This document shows positions 8,907-17,623 of a DNA stretch of 40,467 nucleotides, piece after piece. The DNA is taken from the NCBI RefSeq assembly GCF_902489465.1, contig NZ_CABTZZ010000017.1, positions 1 through 40,467 on the forward strand. The letters are read 5' to 3'. The position numbers and the translations under genes are program-made. The notes below the pieces were generated by a model, which was not told where the DNA came from, did not search any database, and worked only from the letters and a program-made list of their open reading frames with translations. The first letter of the stretch is position 1. Each line of letters begins with the position of its first letter. The DNA comes from an uncultured Varibaculum sp. Its GTDB lineage: Bacteria; Actinomycetota; Actinomycetes; Actinomycetales; Actinomycetaceae.

Positions 8907-8936
8907 AATATAAACGATAACCGTTCTCAAGAGCAA
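8907..8936 (-). promoter_or_regulatory. znuA promoter (leaderless)
   Basis: On the - strand TTGCTC (8936-8931) and TATATT (8912-8907) are separated by 18 bases, and the znuA ATG at 8899 begins 7 bases after the -10. There is no ribosome site before the ATG, so transcription probably starts at or next to the A of ATG. Confidence 0.55.
8916..8928. promoter_or_regulatory. Putative Zur-type operator
   Basis: GATAACCGTTCTC is a 13-base palindrome (GATAAC-C-GTTATC) with one mismatched pair. It sits in the spacer between the -35 and -10 of znuA, where a bound repressor would block RNA polymerase. A Fur-family zinc regulator is the natural candidate given the genes; the regulator gene is not in the window. 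Confidence 0.5.
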
Positions 8937-9071
8937 GGTGTAGAAAGCTTTCCTAGAGCGCTAAAACTCGAGGTAAAAGGAAATTTTCGGGTTTCCTGGC
9001 GGATTAATCCAGCTTTTAGAGTTGTAAGTCACGCTCTAGCGTTCGGGTTCTGGAAAGTGCAGGCAACCCGG

Positions 9072-9077
9072 TAGAAT
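9072..9077 (+). promoter_or_regulatory. Possible glyS -10 element
   Basis: TAGAAT, followed by about 45 bases to the GTG start at 9128. The -35 is weak (TTCTGG at 9048-9053, 18-base spacer). The 228-base divergent gap 8900-9127 holds this and the znuA promoter; I see no other structure in it. Confidence 0.35.
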
Positions 9078-9127
9078 CTGGGGTGGTAGCGCCTTGGCGC
9101 AGCAAGTTGAGCTTAAGGAGAAATACA

Positions 9128-10522
9128 GTGGCTGAAACGCCCTCGAAGTTGGATAGTGTCATCAATCTAGCAAAGCGACGTGGCTTTGTTTACCCCTGTG
9201 GGGAAATCTACGGCGGAACCCGTTCTGCCTGGGATTACGGCCCGCTCGGGGTAGAGCTGAAAGAAAATATTAAACGGCAGTGGTGGAACCGGGTAGTGCG
9301 CTCGCGCTCCGACGTGGTCGGTCTGGATTCTTCGGTCATCTTACCGTCAAAAGTCTGGGAAGCCTCCGGACATCTGAAGGCTTTTACGGACCCGTTGATT
9401 GAATGCACCGCCTGCCATACCCGTCACCGGGAAGATGACCTGCAGGAAGCATACGCGGAAAAGCATCAATTACCCTCAGCAGATGAGGTATCCATGCAGG
9501 ATGTACCGTGCCCGGCTTGTGGTAAACGCGGACAGTGGACCGAGCCGCGCGCCTTCTCAGGGCTACTAAAGACATTCCTGGGGCCAGTTGACGATGAAAA
9601 AGGATTGCACTTCCTGCGTCCGGAAACCGCGCAAGGTATTTTCATCAATTTTGCGAATGTGATGTCCTCTGCCCGGATGAAACCACCCTTCGGCATCGGG
9701 CAGATCGGGAAGTCTTTCCGTAACGAAATAACCCCCGGAAACTTTATTTTCCGTACCCGCGAGTTCGAACAGATGGAACTAGAGTTCTTCGTAGAACCAG
9801 GAACCGATGAACAATGGCACCAGTACTGGATTGATGAACGTCTAGCGTGGTATCAGGACTTGGGGATAAGCGAAGATAACCTGCGCTTATATGAGCATCC
9901 GCAAGAAAAGCTTTCTCATTACTCCAAGCGCACTGTCGATATCGAGTACGCCTTCGGCTTCCAGGGATCGAAGTGGGGCGAACTTGAGGGTATCGCTAAC
10001 CGCACCGACTATGACCTGGGGGTACACCAGCAGGCTTCGGGTAAGAATTTGGATTACTTTGATCAATCAAAGGGTGAGCGCTGGACACCTTACGTGGTAG
10101 AGCCCTCCGCGGGACTTACTCGCTCCCTGATGGCCTTCATGGTAGAGGCGTATAACGAGGACGAAGCTCCCAATGCCAAGGGAGGAGTCGATAAGCGGAC
10201 GGTACTGCGTCTAGATCCGCGCCTCGCCCCAGTTAAGGCTGCGGTGTTGCCACTTTCACGTAAAGACGAACTGACCGGCCCGGCGCAAGAGATTGCCCAA
10301 GAACTGCGGGCGAACTGGAATATCGAGTATGACCAGGCAGGACAGGTCGGCCGCAGATACCGCCGTCAAGACGAAATCGGTACCCCCTTCTGTATCACCT
10401 ATGACTTCCAATCCGGTGATGACCAGTGCGTGACTGTGCGTGAACGGGACTCGATGGAGCAAGAACGGGTAAAGATTAGCGAGCTAACTTCCTACTTAGC
10501 GACCCGCTTGGTGGGCTGCTAA
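9128..10522 (+). CDS. glyS: Glycine-tRNA ligase (single-chain type)
   Basis: Class II synthetase that charges tRNA-Gly, of the homodimeric type found in archaea, eukaryotes and actinobacteria. Visible are the zinc-like cysteine pairs CTACH and CPACG (about residues 95-160), motif 2 FRNEITPGNFIFRTREFEQME, and motif 3 EPSAGLTRSLMAF, with a C-terminal anticodon-binding domain ending in EQERVKISEL. GTG 9128 is chosen because AAGGAG at 9115-9120 is ideally spaced. The frame is open to 9083, but the added residues (VAPWRSKLSLRRNT) look untranslated. 464 residues is standard. Confidence 0.97.
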   Translation: MAETPSKLDSVINLAKRRGFVYPCGEIYGGTRSAWDYGPLGVELKENIKRQWWNRVVRSRSDVVGLDSSVILPSKVWEASGHLKAFTDPLIECTACHTRHREDDLQEAYAEKHQLPSADEVSMQDVPCPACGKRGQWTEPRAFSGLLKTFLGPVDDEKGLHFLRPETAQGIFINFANVMSSARMKPPFGIGQIGKSFRNEITPGNFIFRTREFEQMELEFFVEPGTDEQWHQYWIDERLAWYQDLGISEDNLRLYEHPQEKLSHYSKRTVDIEYAFGFQGSKWGELEGIANRTDYDLGVHQQASGKNLDYFDQSKGERWTPYVVEPSAGLTRSLMAFMVEAYNEDEAPNAKGGVDKRTVLRLDPRLAPVKAAVLPLSRKDELTGPAQEIAQELRANWNIEYDQAGQVGRRYRRQDEIGTPFCITYDFQSGDDQCVTVRERDSMEQERVKISELTSYLATRLVGC

Positions 10523-10528
10523 GGCAGG

Positions 10529-11881
10529 GTGCCTTTGCATCAGCACGTAAGTTCTTCGCGTAGGGCTCGCCCGGACTCGCGAGCCCTACGTCGGGCTAGA
10601 CTGATTTTAACCACGCTGGTAGTACCGGTTTTTCTGGCGATTATTATCGGTATTGTCGCTCTTTATAGTCCGAACCCCCTAGGGGACACCCAACAGGACT
10701 GGTCTCAGCAAACACCTAACCGTTTAAGTGGTCAGGTGACGGGCTTGAACGGGAAAAAATGTCTGATTGCGGGGCTGAAAATGCCAAAGGGGACAGTTGA
10801 TCCCACCAATGGATTGCCTGAAACCCAGCCACTAGTATGCGTGAAGGTACTGGAAGGGCAGTGGAAGGATAAGGTCGTCCCCGTTAGAGTGCCCGAAGAG
10901 TCTAAATCTGCGATTCGAGTCGGCACCGCGGTGTGGATGATTTATGACACCGATGCTATGGCTACTGGTACCCCTTTCTTGTTTACCGATATAAAACGAG
11001 GGAACGCCTTAGCTATCATGGGGTTGCTCTATGTGATCATCGTGGTAGCGGTGGCAGGCAGACGTGGCTTCCTAGCGCTATTGGGGCTGGCAGCCTCGAC
11101 TCTGGTGATCGTATTCTTTATCCTCCCAGCTCTAATGGCAGGAAAACCGCCTATGTTGGTGACCTTAGTGGGGGTAGGTGCCATCATGTTTCTCTCGGTT
11201 TACTTGGCGCACGGGATTACTATCCGCACGACTACCGCGCTTCTGGGAACTCTTTTAGGGCTGATGGTGACGGTGTTACTCGCCTATGCTGGCACTCGGA
11301 CAGCCGGGTTAAGTGGAGCTAGTGACGAGGATGCCCTGATTTTGGGTACCCAGCTACCTGCCCTGGCGCTGCCCTCCTTGTTTATTTGCGGGATCGTGGT
11401 GGCCGGTTTGGGGGCTTTAAATGATGTGACCATTACTCAGGCTTCCGCCGTCTGGGAACTTGATGAAGCTGATCCACAAATGCCGCGAAGAAAACTGTTT
11501 TCACGGGCGATGCGGATAGGGCGTGACCATATTGCGTCTACGGTTTATACCCTGGCTTTCGCCTATGTGGGCACGGCGCTACCAACTTTGATTTTGGCGA
11601 TGTTATCGCAGCGTCCCTTCCTGGAGCTGCTCACAGTTTCCCAGATTGCAGAGGAAATCGTGCGCACTCTGGTGGCCTCGATCGGATTAGTGTTGGCGAT
11701 TCCGGTGACTACAGCGGTGGGAACTTTCCTCGTAAAATTTGTGCGGGCTTCCTCCTTGCCCCTGGGATCTGACTCTTCTTCCGGTGAAGCTCTAAAGTTA
11801 GATGAGCAGCCAGGCGCGCATCTAGTAGGGGAGGATGCGATCACAACAATGCTTAAAGGAGACGGTCGAGATGTCAACTAA
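10529..11881 (+). CDS. YibE/F family membrane protein
   Basis: Multi-pass membrane protein of unknown function belonging to the YibE/YibF family. A first hydrophobic segment (about residues 30-48) anchors an extracytoplasmic domain of about 110 residues with a short beta-rich look (TGLNGKKCLIAGLKMPKGTV). About seven hydrophobic segments follow from residue 160, including HGITIRTTTALLGTLLGLMV and a conserved LGALNDVTITQASAVWEL, which is characteristic of the family. GTG 10529 is 6 bases after glyS, with AAGGCAGG as a weak ribosome site. The stop overlaps dusB by 11 bases, so glyS, this gene and dusB probably form one transcript. Confidence 0.88.
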   Translation: MPLHQHVSSSRRARPDSRALRRARLILTTLVVPVFLAIIIGIVALYSPNPLGDTQQDWSQQTPNRLSGQVTGLNGKKCLIAGLKMPKGTVDPTNGLPETQPLVCVKVLEGQWKDKVVPVRVPEESKSAIRVGTAVWMIYDTDAMATGTPFLFTDIKRGNALAIMGLLYVIIVVAVAGRRGFLALLGLAASTLVIVFFILPALMAGKPPMLVTLVGVGAIMFLSVYLAHGITIRTTTALLGTLLGLMVTVLLAYAGTRTAGLSGASDEDALILGTQLPALALPSLFICGIVVAGLGALNDVTITQASAVWELDEADPQMPRRKLFSRAMRIGRDHIASTVYTLAFAYVGTALPTLILAMLSQRPFLELLTVSQIAEEIVRTLVASIGLVLAIPVTTAVGTFLVKFVRASSLPLGSDSSSGEALKLDEQPGAHLVGEDAITTMLKGDGRDVN

Positions 11882-13085
11882 ACTAGGGGAAGTAACGGTT
11901 GGCACCCCCATCGCCCTGGCGCCGATGGCGGGGGTAACTAATGCTCCCTTTCGTCGCCTGTGTCGTGAGCAGGCCGTTCAGGCGTTAAAGGACTTAGGGA
12001 TCACCCCCACGAGTGGGGCGGTTAGTGGGCTCTATGTATGTGAAATGATTACTGCCCGCGCCCTGGTGGAAGGCAATTCTCGCACTCTGGATTTAATTAA
12101 ACCAGACCCGGAAGAGACCTTTCGTTCGGTTCAGCTGCACGGGGTAGACCCGGAAACTATGTATCAAGGTGCCCGGATGTTGGTGCGCGAAGGCCTGGCT
12201 GATCACTTGGATATTAACTTTGGTTGTCCCGTGCCTAAAGTGACCCGCAAGGGTGCCGGGGCAGCTTTGCCTTGGAAAATAGAGCGTTTTGGGCAGATAG
12301 TGGCGGCAGTGGTCGCTGGGGCTAGGGACGGCGAGAAAGATTCTCCGCGCGATACTCCCGTGCCGGTGACTGCAAAAATTCGCATCGGGATCGACACCGA
12401 ACACGAAACCTATCGGGAAGCCGGCAAACTGGCACAAAAAGTGGGGGCGAGTGCCGTGGTGCTGCATGGCCGCAGTGCCAATCAATACTATTCGGGCAGC
12501 GCTAATTGGCAAGCCATTGCCCGGCTGCGACAGGATTTAGAAATCCCGGTTTGGGGTAACGGCGATATTTTTTCTGCCGAGGACGCCCTGGCTATGCTGG
12601 CGCAAACCGATTGTGCGGGGGTAGAGATAGGGCGCGGTTGCCAGGGGAGGCCGTGGCTATTCTATGACTTGGCCAGTGCGCTTAACGGTTCGGATAATCG
12701 CGCTCGCCCTAACCTGGGAGAGGTATGTGAAATGGCGCTGCGGCACACGCAGATGCTTAGTTCTTGGATGGGAAACCAAGAACGCGCCCTGCGGGATATA
12801 CGCAAACACTTGGGTTGGTATTTTAGAGGCTTCGCTGTCGGAGGAGACTTTCGTCGCGCCCTCACCAGTGCTAATAGTCTGCAAGAGCTGGAGCAACTGT
12901 TTTCTACCCTGGATCCAGCCTTACCTTTCCCCCCAGCGGCAGAAGGTAAACGCGGGCGGCGAGGTAACCCCCGTAAAACTCATTTGCCCGAGGGGTGGCT
13001 AGCTACCCGAGAGGTAGATGCGGCGGCTGCCCGCGTCCTTGAGGCAGCCAAGCTCGATACTTCTCTAGATCAGAGCGGATATTAA
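11871..13085 (+). CDS. dusB: tRNA dihydrouridine synthase
   Basis: FMN enzyme that reduces uridines in the D-loop of tRNA. APMAGVTNAPFRRLC near the N-terminus binds FMN; DINFGCPVPKVTRKGAGAAL holds the catalytic cysteine; VVLHGRSANQYYSG, VWGNGDIFSAEDA and IGRGCQGRPWLF are Dus signature and phosphate-binding loops. ATG 11871 follows AAAGGAG (11855-11861). The frame is open to 11835, but that lies inside the previous gene. A 404-residue protein is slightly long because of an insertion around residues 150-165 and a charged tail. The Dus subtype beyond B-like cannot be fixed by eye. Confidence 0.93.
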   Translation: MSTKLGEVTVGTPIALAPMAGVTNAPFRRLCREQAVQALKDLGITPTSGAVSGLYVCEMITARALVEGNSRTLDLIKPDPEETFRSVQLHGVDPETMYQGARMLVREGLADHLDINFGCPVPKVTRKGAGAALPWKIERFGQIVAAVVAGARDGEKDSPRDTPVPVTAKIRIGIDTEHETYREAGKLAQKVGASAVVLHGRSANQYYSGSANWQAIARLRQDLEIPVWGNGDIFSAEDALAMLAQTDCAGVEIGRGCQGRPWLFYDLASALNGSDNRARPNLGEVCEMALRHTQMLSSWMGNQERALRDIRKHLGWYFRGFAVGGDFRRALTSANSLQELEQLFSTLDPALPFPPAAEGKRGRRGNPRKTHLPEGWLATREVDAAAARVLEAAKLDTSLDQSGY

Positions 13086-13120
13086 ACGTAAATACTTGCG
13101 CACAGGCTAGAGTGAAATAT

Positions 13121-14374
13121 ATGAAAACCGCGCCCTATTCTCCCCGTGACCGCGAACGCTGTCAGGAGGAGCCACCAAAATCGTCGCATCGCACCGAATT
13201 CGCCCGGGATCGCGCCCGGATAATGTATTCTTCGGCGCTGCGGCGTCTGGGGGCAAAAACCCAGGTGCTCGGGCCGGCCACCGATTCTTTTATTCGTACC
13301 CGCCTGACCCATTCGATAGAGGTTTCCCAGGTAGGCAGGTCAATCGCGCAAGAAATGGGATGTGACCCCGATATTGTAGATGCCGCTTGCCAAGCCCATG
13401 ATCTGGGGCATCCACCTTTTGGACATAATGGGGAGCGAGCACTCGACGAGGTTGCCCACGATATTGGCGGTTTTGAAGGCAATGCCCAAACTTTCCGCCT
13501 ACTGACTCGCCTAGAACCTAAAGTTATGAGCGCCGAGGGGCGCCCTCTGGGACTTAATCTGACCCGTGCCACTTTAGATGCGGTTTGCAAATATCCCTGG
13601 CTAAAAGGACAGGGCGCGAACAGCGAATATTCACGCAAGAAATACAATTGCTACCGCGAAGATGCCCCGGTCTTTAACTGGATGCGCAAATTTTCTCCCC
13701 CGCATCAACGCTGCCTAGAGGCACAAATAATGGATATTTCCGATGACATCGCTTATTCCGTGCATGACATCGAGGACGGCATTCAAACAGGGGAGCTAGA
13801 CCCGGATACCTTGGGGGATAGTAAATCTTTAGAGCTGGTGTTTGAAACCACGACTTCATGGTACGGGGACGCCGTGGGGGATGAACTGCAAGACGCCTGG
13901 AAACGGATTCGAGCTCTGCCGCAGTGGCTGGCTAGTTTCGATGGCTCCTATCGAGATATGGCGCGGCTAAAAAATATGACTTCCCAACTGATTGGGCGCT
14001 TTTGCTCAGCGGTATCTTCCGCGACTTTGCAGGCAGCAGGAACCGGTCCCCTGCATCGATATGATGCGGATTTAGTCATTCCCGAAGCTACCCGCGCGGA
14101 AATCAAGCTCCTAAAAGGAATCGCTGCCACCTATATGATGGCGCCACGCGAAACCGAGCCTATCTATTTGGCGCAACGCACCACTATCTATGAACTTGCC
14201 GACGCCCTCTGGGAGCGCCCGGAGGAGCTGGAAGAACCACACCGGACTACTTGGCGGGAAGCCTCGGGAGATGACGGCCGCTTGCGAGCTTTAGTTGATC
14301 AAATCGCTTCTTTGACCGACACTACTGCTAACCAGTGGCATGCCCGTCTGTGCGGCATGTTCCGCTCTCTGTAA
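13121..14374 (+). CDS. dgt: Deoxyguanosinetriphosphate triphosphohydrolase-like protein
   Basis: HD-domain nucleotide hydrolase that splits dNTPs, typically dGTP, to the nucleoside and triphosphate. Metal ligands are visible: H64 in TRLTHSIEVSQVG, H93-D94 in CQAHDLGHPPFGHNGE, and a distal aspartate in DISDDIAYSVHDIEDG. The length of 417 residues fits the shorter Dgt class. I prefer ATG 13121 because TAGAGT (13108-13113) ends 7 bases before it and no ribosome site exists; GTG 13112, three codons earlier, is possible. It lies between dusB and dnaG, a common actinobacterial order. Confidence 0.93.
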   Translation: MKTAPYSPRDRERCQEEPPKSSHRTEFARDRARIMYSSALRRLGAKTQVLGPATDSFIRTRLTHSIEVSQVGRSIAQEMGCDPDIVDAACQAHDLGHPPFGHNGERALDEVAHDIGGFEGNAQTFRLLTRLEPKVMSAEGRPLGLNLTRATLDAVCKYPWLKGQGANSEYSRKKYNCYREDAPVFNWMRKFSPPHQRCLEAQIMDISDDIAYSVHDIEDGIQTGELDPDTLGDSKSLELVFETTTSWYGDAVGDELQDAWKRIRALPQWLASFDGSYRDMARLKNMTSQLIGRFCSAVSSATLQAAGTGPLHRYDADLVIPEATRAEIKLLKGIAATYMMAPRETEPIYLAQRTTIYELADALWERPEELEEPHRTTWREASGDDGRLRALVDQIASLTDTTANQWHARLCGMFRSL

Positions 14375-14411
14375 GATCCGGAACTCCCATCCCGCCCGGG
14401 TCTTACTCGCC

Positions 14412-14417
14412 TATGAT
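14412..14417 (+). promoter_or_regulatory. dnaG -10 element (leaderless)
   Basis: TATGAT ends 6 bases before the dnaG ATG at 14424. No Shine-Dalgarno sequence is present in the 49-base gap after dgt, so dnaG is probably transcribed from its own leaderless promoter. The -35 position is poor. Confidence 0.5.
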
Positions 14418-14423
14418 TAAGAC

Positions 14424-16442
14424 ATGGCTGGGTTAATTCGACGCGAAGATATCGATCAGGTGCGAGAGCGTGCCCGCATCGATGAAATCGTGGGCGAACA
14501 GGTAGCATTGCGCCCCGCCGGGGTCGGCGCCCTAAAAGGGCTTTGTCCTTTCCATGATGAACGCACTCCTTCCTTTCATGTGCGCCCCGCGCAGGGGTAC
14601 TATCACTGCTTTGGGTGTGGTGAAGGTGGGGACGTGATTAAGTTTGTTGAAAATGTTCATCACCTTTCTTTTACCGAAGCGGTGCAATACCTGGCAGATA
14701 AAACTGGTGTTACCCTGCATTATGAAGAAACTGGGGGTGCAGAAAAGAAGGATCCGAACCGGGTTCCGCGCTCGCGGATATTGGAAGCCAATCGCAACGC
14801 CGCCCAGTTTTTTCGTTCCCAGCTGGGCAGTAAAGAAGCAGTCGGGGCACAAAAGTTTTTGAGTGCCCGCGGTTTCGATGCCGACATAGCGGCCAAGTTC
14901 TCATTGGGATACGCTCCTGCCTCCTGGGATGCACTGCTATCATTTTTGCGTAAACGAGGATTCACTGAGCCAGAGTTGGCGGCATCGGGACTGTTTTCTG
15001 CCGGACAGCGCGGCCCCTATGATCGTTTTCGAGGACGGTTAATCTGGCCCATATCCAATCTGACGGGAGAAATAGTAGGTTTCGGGGCGCGTCGGTTAGG
15101 TGAGGACGATAAAGGACCGAAATATCTGAATACTCCCGAAACTGCGGTCTATAAGAAATCGAAAGTGCTGTACGGGATCGATAGAGCAAAGAAAGCGATC
15201 AGCAAACAGCGTCGCATCGTGGTGGTGGAAGGCTACACCGATGTGATGGCTGCCCACTTGGCGGGAGTCGAATGTGCGGTTGCTACCTGCGGTACTGCTT
15301 TTAGCTCTGATCATGTGCAGATTGTCCGTCGCCTGCTAGGAGATAACGCTGATCCGGCAGCCGGGGTGTTGCTATCTTCGGGCAAGGCACGCGGCGGGGA
15401 AGTAATATTTACTTTCGATGGTGATGAGGCCGGGCAAAAAGCGGCTCTGCATGCTTTTGGGGAAGACCAGGCGTTCGCTTCCCAAACCTTCGTGGCGATT
15501 GAACCCTCGGGGAAAGATCCTTGTGATTTGTGGCAAACGCAAGGCGCTAGTGCGGTGCGAGCACTGGTGGATTCGCGCCGACCTCTGTTCGAGTTTGTTT
15601 TGCGCACCACTTTGAAAGCCCACAACTTGGATACTTCTGAAGGGCGAGTGGCCGGTTTACGAGCGGCAGCCCCGATAGTGGGACGGATCAGGGATGTGGC
15701 ATTGCGTTCGGAATATACGCGCCGCCTAGCTGGGTGGGTGGGGATGCCAGAGAATGAGGTGCGCCAGATAGTGCATAATGCTTCTCGGAGTCAAACTAGA
15801 AGCACGCCAGGTGCAAGAAATAGTATGGCCGCCAGCCCCTATGGGGTCAGCGGAGTCGCCCGATCTGGACAAGGCGGGGACTCTGCCGCGCCCGGTGTGC
15901 CCGGGGCAATTAGCTTGCCGGACAGCTCCGATCCAGTTGCCAGTCTGGAACGACAAGCTTTGGAGTGCTTATTACAGTTGCCAGCCAGCCTATTTGGGCT
16001 CGGGGTGGAAACGGTGTCTCCTGCTGCTTTTCGGGTACCCATGTTTAGCGCTCTTTTTGCGGCGTTTTCTTCCTTGGGCGGATTAGACCAATATGCGGAG
16101 CTTTGGCGAGGAGCCGAGGACGAGCTGGGGCTCAAAGGGAAACGCGCAATCCTGCTAGCGAATAAACGGTGGGTGGAACTTGTAGGATCGAGTGTCCCTG
16201 CGCAACTAAAAAGTTTGGTATCGGCGCTGGTGGTTTCGCCCCTTCCGCAAGATGATCCCGCGCGCCTAAATGACTATGCCCGCGGGATGTGGGGGGCGAT
16301 GATTCGCGGTGATCTTGCTCGTCAAATCGCTGATACTAAGGCGCGGCTGCAACGCTGTGATCCGCAAGATGAGCGCTATCAACAGATTTTTACCGAATTA
16401 ATGAGCCTAGAAAATCGCCGTCGCCAGTTAACCCAAAACTAG
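14424..16442 (+). CDS. dnaG: DNA primase
   Basis: Makes RNA primers at the replication fork. The N-terminal CHC2 zinc finger has C41, H44, C62 and C65 (CPFHDERTPSFH, HCFGCGEGGD). The catalytic core follows with the RNA-polymerase-basic motif YDRFRGRLIWPI, then a TOPRIM domain with VVVEGYTDVMA (E) and FTFDGDEAGQKA (DxD-like acids). The C-terminal part (about 440-672) is a poorly conserved DnaB-binding region after a serine/glycine-rich linker near 455-495. The 672 residues are normal for actinobacteria. The next gene, ddh, is convergent. Confidence 0.97.
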   Translation: MAGLIRREDIDQVRERARIDEIVGEQVALRPAGVGALKGLCPFHDERTPSFHVRPAQGYYHCFGCGEGGDVIKFVENVHHLSFTEAVQYLADKTGVTLHYEETGGAEKKDPNRVPRSRILEANRNAAQFFRSQLGSKEAVGAQKFLSARGFDADIAAKFSLGYAPASWDALLSFLRKRGFTEPELAASGLFSAGQRGPYDRFRGRLIWPISNLTGEIVGFGARRLGEDDKGPKYLNTPETAVYKKSKVLYGIDRAKKAISKQRRIVVVEGYTDVMAAHLAGVECAVATCGTAFSSDHVQIVRRLLGDNADPAAGVLLSSGKARGGEVIFTFDGDEAGQKAALHAFGEDQAFASQTFVAIEPSGKDPCDLWQTQGASAVRALVDSRRPLFEFVLRTTLKAHNLDTSEGRVAGLRAAAPIVGRIRDVALRSEYTRRLAGWVGMPENEVRQIVHNASRSQTRSTPGARNSMAASPYGVSGVARSGQGGDSAAPGVPGAISLPDSSDPVASLERQALECLLQLPASLFGLGVETVSPAAFRVPMFSALFAAFSSLGGLDQYAELWRGAEDELGLKGKRAILLANKRWVELVGSSVPAQLKSLVSALVVSPLPQDDPARLNDYARGMWGAMIRGDLARQIADTKARLQRCDPQDERYQQIFTELMSLENRRRQLTQN

Positions 16443-16533
16443 TAGCCGGCTCCTGCCCGCAGCGGAAGTGGTGTGATATCGCTGCTGGTAGCGCCACTTA
16501 GCAGTGCTGCCCGCAAAGCTACCGGCCAATAAT

Positions 16534-16555
16534 TTGCTGTCCAGATTTACAGCAA
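16534..16555 (-). terminator. Weak hairpin at the end of ddh
   Basis: TTGCTGT (16534-16540) and ACAGCAA (16549-16555) form a 7-base stem with an 8-base loop, overlapping the ddh stop codon. On the - strand only ATTATT follows, so termination strength is doubtful. It could serve ddh or, from the other side, dnaG. Confidence 0.35.
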
Positions 16556-17521
16556 TTGGGCTCGCAGATCTTCAGGCGAGGACGGGGAATACCAAGCGGG
16601 AGGAAGATCGAGGACGCTGGCGGCTCCGCGATGTCCATGTTCGTGTAGGCGAACCAGGGCGCGAGCGCTGGCAGCCACCATCGAGCCGGTGAAATCTGGG
16701 TTAGAGTCCAGTTGCAGTTGAAAACGTGCCAAATGTTTGATTCCCTCGCGAGTATGTCCCACTCGAATCACTTCCCCGCCGTGGGGCATCCCGGCGTGGT
16801 CATGTGCCAGCTCCTCGGCAGAAATAAAGTTAACGGTGGTTTCATAGTCGGCGAAGTATTTTGGCATCTGCTTGATTTCGCGGGTAATCCGCTCTTTATC
16901 GGCACCGGGAGCAGCCACAACAAAGCAGAGCCGAGTATGTTTATCTGCGGCGGTCAGCTGGGGATTATCGCCGCTTTCTACCGCCCGCATTGCCTCGGGG
17001 TTGGGGACAGTGTACTGCACTGCGCCCTCCACCCCTTCGATCCGGCGAATCGCGTCCGAGTGTCCCTGAGATACCCCCCGTCCCCAGAAAGTCTGGGTAT
17101 AGCCATCCGGAAGCACCGCCTCGGTGAGAGTCCGAGCAATCGAGAATAGACCGGGATCCCATCCGGTGGAAATCAGGGCGGAATGCCCTGCTTTCTTGGC
17201 GGCAGTATCCATATCCGCGAAATAGGCGGGAATATCGGCGTGAGTATCAAAAGAATCAACAGTGTTAAAGTATTTAACCGCTGCCGGTCCTTGGGTGCGT
17301 AAATCGGTGGCGCTGCCTCCACAACAAATACACACGTCAACTTTTCCGGAAAAATCTGCCATCTGCGAGACAGAATAAACCGGGGTTCCGGCAGTTTCTA
17401 AATCTTTAGGATCCCGGCGAGTAAATACCGCCACCGCCTGCATGTCTTCAGCGGCATTAACTGCTCTTTCAACCGCGCGTCCTAGATTGCCATATCCATT
17501 GATTGCCACTTTTATAGTCAT
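16547..17521 (-). CDS. ddh: meso-Diaminopimelate D-dehydrogenase
   Basis: NADP-dependent enzyme that makes meso-diaminopimelate directly from tetrahydrodipicolinate and ammonia, the one-step branch of lysine/cell-wall synthesis. KVAINGYGNLGRAVERA is the Rossmann nucleotide loop. CICCGGSATDL, NTVDSFDTH, STGWDPGLFSI, FWGRGVSQGHSDAIRRI and HAGMPHGGEVIRVG are the substrate-binding segments known from Corynebacterium glutamicum Ddh. The 324 residues match that family. No strong ribosome site precedes ATG 17521. It lies downstream of nagB but is separated from it by a good terminator, so it needs its own promoter in 17522-17560. Confidence 0.93.
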   Translation of the reverse strand: MTIKVAINGYGNLGRAVERAVNAAEDMQAVAVFTRRDPKDLETAGTPVYSVSQMADFSGKVDVCICCGGSATDLRTQGPAAVKYFNTVDSFDTHADIPAYFADMDTAAKKAGHSALISTGWDPGLFSIARTLTEAVLPDGYTQTFWGRGVSQGHSDAIRRIEGVEGAVQYTVPNPEAMRAVESGDNPQLTAADKHTRLCFVVAAPGADKERITREIKQMPKYFADYETTVNFISAEELAHDHAGMPHGGEVIRVGHTREGIKHLARFQLQLDSNPDFTGSMVAASARALVRLHEHGHRGAASVLDLPPAWYSPSSPEDLRAQLL

Positions 17522-17560
17522 AGCCAGATACTACAAGTTGCATCCTGTCAGATGTGAAAA

Positions 17561-17602
17561 CTGCCCAAAACCTAGACAGGGATCAGTCTAGGTTTTGGGC
17601 AG
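17561..17602 (-). terminator. nagB terminator
   Basis: Perfect 17-base inverted repeat (17561-17577 and 17586-17602) with an 8-base loop. On the - strand it is followed by TTTT, 22 bases after the nagB stop. It ends nagB transcription ahead of ddh. Confidence 0.85.
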
Positions 17603-17623
17603 GACGGCAGTTAGGTATGTCGC

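Noticed and set aside
9083..9127. Upstream start of glyS
   Set aside because: AAGGAG at 9115-9120 sets GTG 9128 as the start, and the possible promoter at 9072 would leave no room for the earlier codon.
14644..14862. Several 60-110 residue frames opposite or within dnaG, glgP, adnA and adnB
   Set aside because: All overlap strong coding sequences and lack start signals; they are shadows in other frames.
17561..17602. 17-base inverted repeat as a mobile-element end or relative of the nested-stem elements, since CTGCCCAAAA also occurs at 37524-37533
   Set aside because: It has a simple single stem, TTTT after it and sits right after nagB, so an ordinary terminator explains it.
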